From Janthinobacterium lividum (GTDB lineage: Bacteria; Pseudomonadota; Gammaproteobacteria; Burkholderiales; Burkholderiaceae_D), in the NCBI RefSeq assembly GCF_034424625.1, contig NZ_CP139976.1:620001-684000 (forward strand): a DNA stretch of 64,000 nucleotides. Direction: 5' to 3'. Positions 48,127 to 56,589 of the stretch are shown piece by piece. Every line of letters starts with the position of its first letter. Position 1 is the first letter of the stretch. Below the pieces are notes generated by a model. The model was not told the DNA's origin. It saw only the letters and a list, made by a program, of their open reading frames with translations, and made no database searches. The position numbers and the translations under genes are program-made.

Positions 48127-49224
48127 CTATTTGTCCGCTGGCGCGACCACGGCTTTCATCGCCTGCCAGTGCTGGCTGTTCAAGGGGACGCAGGCGGGGC
48201 AGGGCGTGGCGGCGATCAGGCTGCGGATCTGCTGCGCGCGCGCCGCCGTCTGCGGGTGAGAGGAAATCCATCCCGGCACGCTGGCCTTGTCCTTGTCGTC
48301 GAGCTTCTGGAAAAAGCGCAGCATGCCGTCGGGACGGATCTGTGCGCGCTGCAAGGCAAGCAAACCCAGGCGGTCCGCCTCTTCCTCCATGTCGCGGCTG
48401 AAATACAGGGTGCCGGCCTGGTGCGCCAGCATGGCGGCCACGGCGCTGATGTCGCCGATGGTCACGCCCACCAGGGCGCCCCAGCCCAGGCTGCTGATCA
48501 TTTGCCGCAGCGAATGGCGTTGCTCCACATGCTGCACTTCATGCGCCAGCACGCCGGCCAGTTCGCCCGGGTCGGCTGCCTGGCGCAGCAAGCCCGTATG
48601 CACGACGATGATGCCGCCCGGCATGGCAAACGCGTTGACCGTGTCGTCCTGCTTGACCAGCCAGCGGTACTGGTAGCGCGAACCGGCCGTCAGCTTGCGG
48701 CCGATCTCCTGCACCGTCTGCTGCGCCACGCCGCTTTCGCTGATGCCGCCCTGTGCGCGCACTTGTGCCAGGGCCAGTTCGCCCAGCTGCTTTTCCGTCG
48801 ACAAGGGGATCCACCCCGCCAGCGCGCCGGCGGCATGGCCGCCCTGCCACCACAGCAGGGCGGCGGCGATGATGGTCGCGCCCGTCAAGCCGGCCAGCCA
48901 GCCCGATACTTGCCGCCGGTTGCGCTGGCGCTCGCCCCACAAACGCTGCAGTTGCGGCTGCAGCGCGGCCGGCGCTTCGCGCAAGACGGTGGCGATGTCG
49001 TCCGCTGTCAGCGGCTTGAGCGAGGCTTGCCGGCCTTGTCCGTCGAGCCAGTTCAGGAACAGTTCCGGTCCGTCGACACCGCCCACGCTGACGACCAGCT
49101 GCGTCACATCGACAGTGGAGTCGGGTGCATCGATGGCCAGCTGGCTGCCGAAGAAGTGCGCGCTGACGACCGTGCCGGCGGAGCCGCCATCGGGGCCGGC
49201 CAGCAGTGCCTGGAATGGCGTCAT
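48127..49224 (-). CDS. M48-family metalloprotease with N-terminal domain and membrane anchor
   Basis: 365 residues. The N-terminal 120 residues form a non-peptidase domain not assigned here. One membrane helix follows (W-L-A-G-L-T-G-A-T-I-I-A-A-A-L-L-W-W), then an M48 peptidase domain with H-E-V-Q-H near residue 230 and the third ligand E in E-E-E-A-D-R-L-G. Related enzymes (HtpX, BepA, LoiP) take part in membrane or periplasmic quality control. The ATG overlaps the stop of the HPP-CBS gene (ATGA), so the two are translated together. Confidence 0.9.
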   Translation of the reverse strand: MTPFQALLAGPDGGSAGTVVSAHFFGSQLAIDAPDSTVDVTQLVVSVGGVDGPELFLNWLDGQGRQASLKPLTADDIATVLREAPAALQPQLQRLWGERQRNRRQVSGWLAGLTGATIIAAALLWWQGGHAAGALAGWIPLSTEKQLGELALAQVRAQGGISESGVAQQTVQEIGRKLTAGSRYQYRWLVKQDDTVNAFAMPGGIIVVHTGLLRQAADPGELAGVLAHEVQHVEQRHSLRQMISSLGWGALVGVTIGDISAVAAMLAHQAGTLYFSRDMEEEADRLGLLALQRAQIRPDGMLRFFQKLDDKDKASVPGWISSHPQTAARAQQIRSLIAATPCPACVPLNSQHWQAMKAVVAPADK

Positions 49225-50387
49225 GCCACCGCCTCGGCAAAGCGGCTTTCGTACAGGGCCGCCATCAGGTCGGACTGGCTGATGATGCCGGCCAGGCGCT
49301 CTTCATCGTCGAGGATGGGAATGTGATGGTAGCCGGCATCGGCCATCAGGGGCACGAGGTCGATGATGGGCGTGCCCAGGCGGGCCGTGTGCGGCGACGG
49401 CGTCATCAGCTGGCCCACCACTTCCGGTTTGTCGCTGTGGGACAAGCCGCTGCGCTGCAGCAGGCCGCGCAGTCGCTGGCGCATGCCCTGATAATCGTCG
49501 AGGCCGCCGTGGCGCAGGAAATCCGTCTGCGTGATGATGCCGATGACGCGGCGCGCCCGGTTCAGCACGGGCAGGGCGCCCACCTGATGCTCGCGCATGG
49601 TGCGCCAGGCAACATCGAGCGGCGTGCCGAATTCCACGCTGAGCACGTCTTTCGACATGATGTCGGCGCAGGTGACGACGCCGAAGCGGCGCTGGTAGGC
49701 GCGCATTTCCGTTTGCAGGAAGATGGCTTGCAAGTCGTCGCGGCTGATGTCGAGCACTTCGCTGTGCTGGCGCAGCACGGCATCGAGGTCGTCCGGCGAA
49801 AAGCCCAGGCGGTTGCTGGGCACCTCATCCTTGGTGTCGTGCGGATGCGGCGCGACCAGTTGCTGGATGTGCGGGTAGCGACGCCCCGTCAGGTTGTTGT
49901 ACAACACGGCGCAAGCGACCAGCACGGCGGAATTGAACAGCACGGTGATGAAGACGAATTCGAAGCCGGCCGCATGCACGCTGGCGCCGCCAACCACCGT
50001 GGTCAGCGCCACGGCGCCGCCCGGCGGATGCAAACAGCGCAGGGCAAACATGGCGCCGATGGCCAGGCAGGCGGCCAGCGCCGCCACGCCCACGCTGGGG
50101 CCCAGCCATTTCACGCAGGCCATGCCGACCAGGCCGGAGACGACATTGCCGCCCACCACGGACCACGGTTGCGCCAGCGGGCTGGCCGGCAGGCAGAACA
50201 GCAGGACGGCCGAGGCGCCCATGGGTGCGATCAGGTAGACGCTGGCGCTGTCGGGGGCCAGCAGGAAATGGCAGATCAGGCCCGTCAGCAGCAAGCCGCA
50301 GATGGCGCCCGCGCAGGCGCGTAATTGTTCGCGGCGGCTGCCGTTGTTCGGTTGCGGCAGCCAGCGTGCCAGGAAAGAAGTCGTCAT
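49221..50387 (-). CDS. HPP-family membrane protein with two CBS domains
   Basis: 388 residues. About four membrane helices occur in residues 20-165, with the family's L-I-A-P-M-G-A-S-A-V-L-L-F and C-L-H-P-P-G-G-A-V-A-L; the H-P-P triplet names the family. A pair of CBS domains fills about 235-375, with M-R-E-H-Q-V-G-A-L-P-V-L-N and D-A-G-Y-H-H-I-P-I-L-D. Some HPP proteins transport nitrite, and CBS pairs bind adenine nucleotides, so nucleotide-regulated transport is possible. It is coupled to the M48 gene by a 4-base overlap. Confidence 0.88.
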   Translation of the reverse strand: MTTSFLARWLPQPNNGSRREQLRACAGAICGLLLTGLICHFLLAPDSASVYLIAPMGASAVLLFCLPASPLAQPWSVVGGNVVSGLVGMACVKWLGPSVGVAALAACLAIGAMFALRCLHPPGGAVALTTVVGGASVHAAGFEFVFITVLFNSAVLVACAVLYNNLTGRRYPHIQQLVAPHPHDTKDEVPSNRLGFSPDDLDAVLRQHSEVLDISRDDLQAIFLQTEMRAYQRRFGVVTCADIMSKDVLSVEFGTPLDVAWRTMREHQVGALPVLNRARRVIGIITQTDFLRHGGLDDYQGMRQRLRGLLQRSGLSHSDKPEVVGQLMTPSPHTARLGTPIIDLVPLMADAGYHHIPILDDEERLAGIISQSDLMAALYESRFAEAVA

Positions 50388-50467
50388 GAGGGAGGGCGCG
50401 TTCGGGCCGCGTTGCTCAGTGTGAGCCCCATATTATCCCATGCGTTCCATTTCGCTGCCTGCGGGCA

Positions 50468-50764
50468 TTAATCCTCGGCGCAGACGGCCTGCAAGCCATG
50501 CTGCGCCAGCAAGTTCTTGGCGGCCTCGACGCTGGACGGCTCCGGCTGGCTGCTGGCGCAGGCATAGATGTCATTGAGGACCGTCTCAGCATCCTTGTGC
50601 GTGACGGCGGCCATCAGCTCGGCCAGGTTGCGGTCGGAAAAGTGGTCATACAGCAGGGCCAGCACGGCGAAATACGCCGTGTCTGGCATGCCGCCGGGAT
50701 AGGCGCTGCGCAGCATGCGCGCGGCGCCGGACAAAATCGGGGGCAGGGTATCTGGCGTGCTCAA
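50468..50764 (-). CDS. Small helical protein, DUF3349-like
   Basis: 98 residues, no signal or membrane segment. The pattern L-R-S-A-Y-P-G-G-M-P-D-T-A-Y-F-A-V-L-A-L-L resembles the DUF3349 family best known from actinobacteria (for example Rv0543c), whose role is unknown. This match is from memory and may be wrong. It lies 80 bases upstream of the HPP-CBS gene on the same strand and divergent from the thioredoxin-like gene. Confidence 0.7.
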   Translation of the reverse strand: MSTPDTLPPILSGAARMLRSAYPGGMPDTAYFAVLALLYDHFSDRNLAELMAAVTHKDAETVLNDIYACASSQPEPSSVEAAKNLLAQHGLQAVCAED

Positions 50765-50913
50765 GCGGCTTCTCCTTGGCGGTGCTTATACGTTTTCCGC
50801 ATAAGCACACTGCAATTAAATGGTGGATATTTCCTACAAGCAGGCATATTCTAGACAATCACGCCCGCTGGCAGTTGTTCAGCTGGCCTTACGATTTCTC
50901 TCAGGAGCCCCGC

Positions 50914-51414
50914 ATGCGCGTTTCCCTTTTCCTTGCCAGCCTGCTGCTTGCCGGCACCGCCGTTGCCGCCGCCCCCACACCGGGCAACCCTGTCGCCACG
51001 CCGCATTTGCCGTACAACGCGGCGGCCGACGCCAAGGCCGACGTGGCGCGCGCGCTGGCCGAGGCCAAGACGGCGCACGTACCTGTCTTGCTGATCTTTG
51101 GCGCGAACTGGTGCGAGGATTGCCGCGCGCTCGACAGGGCTTTGAAGGAAGGCAAGAACGCCGAGTTGATGCAACAGCAGTTCAAGGTCGTCAAGGTCGA
51201 CGTGGGTAACTTCGACCATAACCTCGATGTGGCGCAAGCCTATGGCAATCCGCTCAAGAAAGGCATCCCCGCTGCCGTGCTCGTATCGAGCGACAACAAC
51301 CAGGTGCTGTACGCCACCAAGGGCGGCGAACTGGCAAATGCCCGCCGCATGAGCGAAAGCGGCATTTATGATTTCTTCAAGCAAGCGGCGAGCGTGAAGT
51401 CACCTGCCCTGTAA
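50914..51414 (+). CDS. Exported thioredoxin-like protein
   Basis: 166 residues. The start at 50914 has an AGGAG site and a signal peptide (residues 1-20, ending A-V-A-A-A). The thioredoxin active site is F-G-A-N-W-C-E-D-C-R-A-L-D near residue 67, a C-E-D-C variant of CxxC found in thioredoxin_7-like proteins. The cis-proline segment is K-G-I-P-A-A-V. It should exchange disulfides in the periplasm. Its stop lies only five bases from the stop of the convergent chemoreceptor. Confidence 0.88.
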   Translation: MRVSLFLASLLLAGTAVAAAPTPGNPVATPHLPYNAAADAKADVARALAEAKTAHVPVLLIFGANWCEDCRALDRALKEGKNAELMQQQFKVVKVDVGNFDHNLDVAQAYGNPLKKGIPAAVLVSSDNNQVLYATKGGELANARRMSESGIYDFFKQAASVKSPAL

Positions 51415-51419
51415 TTTCC

Positions 51420-53387
51420 TTAAAACTCTTCCCACGCATCGCTGGCCGGCACTTTCGGGCGGGACGGCGTGGGCAGCATGGGCTTGTGCGCCGGCGACTG
51501 CGGTGCCACATGCCCGCTTTCTTCCAGCTTGAAGACGCTGACCACCTGCGCCAGCCGCCCAGCCTGATCCTGCAGGGATTGGGCTGCTGCCGCCGCTTCT
51601 TCCACCAGGGCCGCGTTTTGCTGGGTGGCGTCATCCATCTGCGTGACAGTGGCATTGACCTGCGCGATGCCCTGGCTTTGCTCCTGGCTGGCCGAGGCGA
51701 TTTCGCCCATCAGGTCGGCGACTCTCTGGACGGAGACGACGATGTCCTGCATGGTGGCGCCGGCCGAGTCGACCAGCTTGCTGCCCGCTTCCACCTTGCT
51801 GCCCGAGTCGACGATCAAGTCCTTGATTTCCTTGGCCGCCTGGCTTGACCTCTGCGCCAGGTTGCGCACCTCAGTCGCCACCACGGCAAAGCCGCGGCCC
51901 TGTTCACCCGCGCGGGCCGCCTCGACCGCCGCATTCAGCGCCAGGATATTGGTTTGAAAGGCAATGCCGTCGATCACGCCGATAATGTCGGCGATCTTGC
52001 GTGAACTTTCCGTAATCGCGCCCATCGTCTGCACGACTTGCCCGACCACTTCGCCGCCCTTGACGGCGTGGCTTGAAGCCGACACCACCAGCTGATTGGC
52101 CTGGCGCGCATTGTCCGCGTTCTGTTTCACCGTCGACGTCAGTTCTTCCATGGCTGCCGCTGTTTCTTCCAGGCTCGACGCCTGGGCTTCCGTGCGCGCC
52201 GACAGGTCCAGGTTGCCCGACGCGATCTGGCTCGATGCGCTGGCAATGGCCCCGGTACTGTCGCGAACTTCGCGTATCGTCACATTCAGCGATGCGACGA
52301 AGCGGTTGAAGGCGGCGGCCAGCGCACCGACCTCGTCTTCCGATTCGACAGGCATGCGGCGGCTCAGGTCGCCATTCCCGCTGGCGATCTCGCTGAGCAT
52401 GTCGGCCGCCCGCGCGACGGGGGCGGCGATGGCGCGGCTGATGACATAAATGATGAGCAGGGCGATGCCGCCACCGACCAGGCCGGCGATCAGGGCGGCG
52501 ATCAGGGCCGATCGCGTCACATTGCCCAGCACTTCCGCTTCCGGTACTTCAGCCATCACATACAGATTCAATTCCGGCACGAAGGAAGCGGCGACGAACT
52601 GGCGTCCCGCGGGCGCGTCATAGATGGCGTACGCGTACTTGTTGCCCGTCAACAGGCTCTGGCTCAGGGTATCGCTAAAGCCCGGTAAATCCTTGAGTTG
52701 ATGCTTGCCATCGGCCAGGGCCGTGTCACGGTGCACCAGCAGCACGCCGTTGGCGCGCGCCAGGTAGACATGGCCCGTCTGGCCGATCTTGTAGCTGCGG
52801 ATAGTGTCGGCCAGCGCATTGATGGACAGGCCCAGTCCGGCCGCGATCTGCTTGCCGCCCGCCGTCTGGCCACGCGCATTCAGGTACAACATCAGGTCGC
52901 TGGAGTTTTCCGCCTTGTCGATGTCGAGCGTATAGGCCTTGTCGCCGGCCAGCAAGCCATAAAACCACTGGTCGGCCGCCTGGTTCTTGTCCAAGGTGCG
53001 CAGCAAGCCGTCCGTGGTGAAGTATTTGCCCGTGCTGGCGGAAGCCCAGTTGATCGAGGCCGCCTTGTTCTTTTCCTTGACCACGCTGGCGTAGCGCTGG
53101 AAGGTGGCGATGCCGCTGTCGGGCAAGCCTGCGTCTTCCCAGTCTTGCAGGTAGACATCGTTGGCCATGGTCTGCACCACGGACAGCGGCTGGCTGATCT
53201 GGCGCAGCACGTCGTTGCGGATCTCGCCCACTTGCGCCGGCAATTCCTGGCTGACGACGCGCTCGCGCACGTAGTCGCTGCTCATGCGCACGCTGAGGAA
53301 GGACGAGATCGCCATGAAGAGCAGCAGGCACAAGCCCATGCTGAACAGGAGTTTTTTCTGGATGGAGAGGCGGCGGAGCAGAGACAT
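51420..53387 (-). CDS. Methyl-accepting chemotaxis protein with Cache-type sensor
   Basis: 655 residues from the ATG at 53387 ([15 protein letters not shown]). A membrane helix is followed by a long periplasmic sensor of about 270 residues containing [13 protein letters not shown], typical of Cache domains that bind small molecules. A second helix, HAMP domain and signalling hairpin follow, with [15 protein letters not shown]. It ends S-D-A-W-E-E-F, the same W-E-E-F tail as the receptor at 13414. Ligand unknown. Confidence 0.93.
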   Translation of the reverse strand: MSLLRRLSIQKKLLFSMGLCLLLFMAISSFLSVRMSSDYVRERVVSQELPAQVGEIRNDVLRQISQPLSVVQTMANDVYLQDWEDAGLPDSGIATFQRYASVVKEKNKAASINWASASTGKYFTTDGLLRTLDKNQAADQWFYGLLAGDKAYTLDIDKAENSSDLMLYLNARGQTAGGKQIAAGLGLSINALADTIRSYKIGQTGHVYLARANGVLLVHRDTALADGKHQLKDLPGFSDTLSQSLLTGNKYAYAIYDAPAGRQFVAASFVPELNLYVMAEVPEAEVLGNVTRSALIAALIAGLVGGGIALLIIYVISRAIAAPVARAADMLSEIASGNGDLSRRMPVESEDEVGALAAAFNRFVASLNVTIREVRDSTGAIASASSQIASGNLDLSARTEAQASSLEETAAAMEELTSTVKQNADNARQANQLVVSASSHAVKGGEVVGQVVQTMGAITESSRKIADIIGVIDGIAFQTNILALNAAVEAARAGEQGRGFAVVATEVRNLAQRSSQAAKEIKDLIVDSGSKVEAGSKLVDSAGATMQDIVVSVQRVADLMGEIASASQEQSQGIAQVNATVTQMDDATQQNAALVEEAAAAAQSLQDQAGRLAQVVSVFKLEESGHVAPQSPAHKPMLPTPSRPKVPASDAWEEF

Positions 53388-53556
53388 GGAAGACCTTGGA
53401 TGGTGGCCTGCACAAGGTGCAGAAAAGCGGGCAGACAAGCGGACAGTATACCGGCCGCGCTGCGCGTCCCGCCGCACCATTGCTGCTTTTTGTTCATTTA
53501 TGTTGCATTGCAGCAACGTGATTTTCCACGTCCGCCTGGCGTGGATGGAAAACGCT

Positions 53557-54054
53557 TCAGGCAGGCAAGCCGTGGGCGATCAATTCCAGCGGCAATTCCG
53601 TGCTGCATTTGATCTGTTCCATGGAAAAGGCGGAGGACACGCCCGTCAGCTGCACGGCCTTGATGAGCTTTTTGTAGAAGGTATCGTAGCCCTTGATGTC
53701 GGTGGTGACGACTTTCAGCAGGTAGTCGATATCGCCGCTCATGCGGTGGAATTCCTGTACTTCCGGCAAGACGATGACGGCGGCGGCAAAGCGGCGCAGC
53801 CATTTCTCATCGTGCTGGCCCGTGCGCACGCTGACGAAGACGGTCACGGGCAACCCCACTTTTTGCCGGTTGACGATGGCCACGCGGCTCTCGATATAAC
53901 CCTCTTCCTCCAGGCGCTTGACCCGTTTCCAGCATGGCGTGCTGGACAGGCCGATCTTTTCGCTGAGGGCGGCGATCGACAGGGTACCGTCCTGCTGCAG
54001 GGCTGCGAGGATGGCGCAGTCGAATTTGTCGAGCGAGGTGTTTGGTGAATTCAT
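53557..54054 (-). CDS. Lrp/AsnC-family transcription regulator
   Basis: 165 residues from the ATG at 54054. The N-terminal helix-turn-helix reads [16 protein letters not shown] then [14 protein letters not shown]. The C-terminal RAM domain ([10 protein letters not shown], then [11 protein letters not shown]) should bind an amino acid. It is divergent from the cysteine desulfurase fusion, a normal target layout for this family. A GCATG repeat lies 21 bases upstream of its start. Confidence 0.94.
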   Translation of the reverse strand: MNSPNTSLDKFDCAILAALQQDGTLSIAALSEKIGLSSTPCWKRVKRLEEEGYIESRVAIVNRQKVGLPVTVFVSVRTGQHDEKWLRRFAAAVIVLPEVQEFHRMSGDIDYLLKVVTTDIKGYDTFYKKLIKAVQLTGVSSAFSMEQIKCSTELPLELIAHGLPA

Positions 54055-54075
54055 TTTCTTATTCAGGTTTTTATG

Positions 54076-54093
54076 GCATGAACATGCTGCATG
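54076..54093. promoter_or_regulatory. Alternating GCATG/CATGC array, candidate Lrp/AsnC operator
   Basis: GCATG-AA-CATGC-T-GCATG gives three half-sites in alternating orientation. It lies 21 bases upstream of the Lrp-type gene and 116 bases upstream of the desulfurase gene, in the intergenic region they share. Confidence 0.5.
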
Positions 54094-54208
54094 ATACCGT
54101 AGTTGCAGTGTCTTTTGGCATATCTTCACGGTTGGGTGCCGGTAGACTGTTCATACGTTCCAGCCGTAGGTGCTGCCCCTTTATTTATAGAATCCCCAGA
54201 CTGCCATC

Positions 54209-56248
54209 ATGAAAGAAATCTACCTCGACAGCAATGCCACCACCTGCGTGCTGCCCGCCGCCGTTGCCGCCGCCCGGCAAGCGATGGAGCAGGGCTATGG
54301 CAATCCCAGCAGCACCCATGCCACGGGATTGCAGGCCAAGGCCATGATGGATGGCGTGCGCCGGCGCGCCAGCGGCTTGCTGGGCGTGGGCGACGGCCGG
54401 TTGATGTTCAATAGCGGCGCCACCGAAGGTATCCAGACGGCCGTGCTGTCCGCCCTGTGCGCGCTGCGCGAACGGCGCGATGCGGGCAAGCGCATCGGCA
54501 GCCTGCTGCTGTATGGCGCGACCGAGCACAAGGCCGTGCCGGAAAGCCTGGCGCACTGGAACCGCTTATTGGGCCTGAACCTGGAAGTGCGCAAGCTGCC
54601 TGTCGATGCGCAAGGGCGCCACGATCTGCAGGCCCTGGGCGCGCTGATCGGCGACGCGGCCATGCTGTGCACGATGGCGGCGAATAATGAAACGGGCGTC
54701 GTCAGCGATTTGTCCGCCATCGCCCAGTTGCTGCAGGAACGCGGCGCCGACGCCTACTGGATGGTCGATTGCGTGCAGGCGCTGGGCAAGCTGAAACTGA
54801 ACCTGGCCGCCACGCGCATCGACTACGCGCCGTTTTCCGGCCACAAGCTGTATGCGCCCAAGGGCATCGGCATGCTGTACGTGCGCGCCGGCGCGCCGTT
54901 TACGCCCCTGATGATGGGCGGCGGCCAGGAAGGTGGCCTGCGCTCGGGCACGGAAAACATGGCCGGCATCGCCGCGCTGGGCGCCGTGCTGGCCGCGCTC
55001 GACGATGGCAAGACCTTCCGCAGCCACGCCGACCTGGCCGCTTTCCGCGAGCAGCTGGTGGCCAGCCTGGAACGGGCGTTTCCCGGCATCGTTTTCAATA
55101 TGCCGTTCGACTTGTCCTTGTCGACGACGCTCAATTTTTCCGTGCCGGGCCTGTCCTCAAAAGAGCTGCTGGACCTGTTCGACGCGGCGCGCGTGCGCGT
55201 CAGTTCGGGCAGCGCCTGTTCCGCCGCCAAGGCGCTCCCCAGCTATGTCCTCGAAGCGATGCATGTGCCGCAATGGCGCGCCAGCTCGGCCATCCGTCTG
55301 TCGTTCGGCCCCCTGATCGACGCGGCGACGATTGCCGCTGCCTGCGCGCGCATCGAGCGCTGTGGCGAGGCCCTGCGCAGCAGCTGTCTGCTGCCGTCGG
55401 CGCTGGCGCCATCGCCGCAGGACGGCGCGCAGGACGGCATAATCCAGCTGGGCGTGGATGGCCAGTGCACCTGGCTGATCAGCGACGCTGCCAGCGCCAG
55501 TTGTGTCGTCATCGATCCGGTCGCCGCGCTCGTGCCGCGCCTGGCCGCCTTCATCCGCTGCCAGCAGCTGGCCTTGCGCGCCATCGTGCACACGGCGCCG
55601 CCAGCCGACCATGGCGTGGCGCGCCTGGCATTGCTGCAGGAACTCGCCATCGAGCAGGTGGGCCGCATCGATATCGACGGTGAGCTGGCACTGGGCCAGC
55701 AGCGCCTGCGCCGCGTCGAGTGTGGTGAAAACCATGTGTACCTGCTCGATCAGCGCTTCGCCTTCATCGGCAACCTGGCGCCCGAGGCGCTGGTGCCCCT
55801 GCTGGATGCGGCGCTGCTGACGCAAGGCACCGTGCTGTGCGCATCAGGCGACGACGGCAGCATTTGCGGCACCGTGTGCAGCGTGCAGGAAGGTATCGTG
55901 CCTGCCGCCGAACTGCAGCTCGATGCGGCCGCCTTGCCCGCCTTCCTGCGCCAGCATCCCGACGCCATCCTTGTCGATGTGCGCGAAGCGTATGAACACG
56001 CGGCTTGCGCCGGCACGGTATTCGAGGGCTGCGCCGTGCACAGCGTGCCGCTGAGCCGCCTGGCGGGCCAGGTAGCCGCGTGGCTGCAGCAGCCGCAGCG
56101 CCCGCTGGTCTTTTTCTGCCGCAGCGGCAACCGCAGCGCGCGCGCCGCTGCCTGCCTGCGCCGCCTCGGTCACGGCGCGGCATGGCAACTCAACGGCGGC
56201 ATGGCGATGGCGGAGGCGACACGCCATCCGCTGGCCATCGCTGCCTGA
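54209..56248 (+). CDS. Cysteine desulfurase - degenerate MBL - rhodanese fusion
   Basis: 679 residues in three parts. Residues 1-385 are a class V aminotransferase of the NifS type: PLP lysine K213 in F-S-G-H-K-L-Y and active-site cysteine C337 in S-S-G-S-A-C-S-A-A-K. Residues 400-570 resemble the metallo-beta-lactamase fold of persulfide dioxygenases (T-W-L-I-S-D, C-V-V-I-D-P-V), but the metal motif is reduced to H461-T-A-P-P-A-D467-H468. Residues 585-679 are a rhodanese domain with C637-R-S-G-N-R-S. This joins sulfur release from cysteine to a persulfide carrier. The target acceptor is unknown. It is divergent from an Lrp-type regulator. Confidence 0.88.
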   Translation: MKEIYLDSNATTCVLPAAVAAARQAMEQGYGNPSSTHATGLQAKAMMDGVRRRASGLLGVGDGRLMFNSGATEGIQTAVLSALCALRERRDAGKRIGSLLLYGATEHKAVPESLAHWNRLLGLNLEVRKLPVDAQGRHDLQALGALIGDAAMLCTMAANNETGVVSDLSAIAQLLQERGADAYWMVDCVQALGKLKLNLAATRIDYAPFSGHKLYAPKGIGMLYVRAGAPFTPLMMGGGQEGGLRSGTENMAGIAALGAVLAALDDGKTFRSHADLAAFREQLVASLERAFPGIVFNMPFDLSLSTTLNFSVPGLSSKELLDLFDAARVRVSSGSACSAAKALPSYVLEAMHVPQWRASSAIRLSFGPLIDAATIAAACARIERCGEALRSSCLLPSALAPSPQDGAQDGIIQLGVDGQCTWLISDAASASCVVIDPVAALVPRLAAFIRCQQLALRAIVHTAPPADHGVARLALLQELAIEQVGRIDIDGELALGQQRLRRVECGENHVYLLDQRFAFIGNLAPEALVPLLDAALLTQGTVLCASGDDGSICGTVCSVQEGIVPAAELQLDAAALPAFLRQHPDAILVDVREAYEHAACAGTVFEGCAVHSVPLSRLAGQVAAWLQQPQRPLVFFCRSGNRSARAAACLRRLGHGAAWQLNGGMAMAEATRHPLAIAA

Positions 56249-56277
56249 GCGGCTTGAACTTTCTTCCGTGAAATATT

Positions 56278-56303
56278 GCACCGTGCCATCATTGGCACGG
56301 TGC
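56278..56303. terminator. Perfect 11-bp hairpin after desulfurase fusion
   Basis: GCACCGTGCCA (56278-56288) and TGGCACGGTGC (56293-56303) pair perfectly around a TCAT loop, 30 bases after the stop. No T-run follows. It may stop transcription with Rho or protect the 3' end. Confidence 0.6.
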
Positions 56304-56589
56304 TGGTACTCATTTCCCTCTGTTCATTTCCTCCAGGAATTTTTCTCCCGTTTTACTCGTTGATTTCTTTGCCGGCACGCCCCTAAAGCGCCGGGTATGT
56401 ACGCTAGCGCACGGTCTTGCGCACAGGGCGCCCCTACGATGAAGTTCAGAAAATCTCCCTATACCCTGAGATTCGTCGCAACGCTCCGGCGCTTCGCTTT
56501 CCGTCTTCGCCAGTGTCCGATCGTGTTCTTCAGACTGGGCCAGCGTGACGGCGGCCGCTGGCTGCCTGCGCGCACCTAGCGAGGCCAAG
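56304..56589. other. Leader region before the glucan synthase gene
   Basis: No supported gene. A 60-codon frame at 56397-56579 has no homology recognised and no ribosome site. The region probably holds the promoter and 5' leader of the glucan synthase gene, but no confident -35/-10 pair was found. Confidence 0.45.

Noticed and set aside
56397..56579. 60-codon open frame before the glucan synthase gene
   Set aside because: No ribosome site or recognisable sequence; more likely leader DNA.
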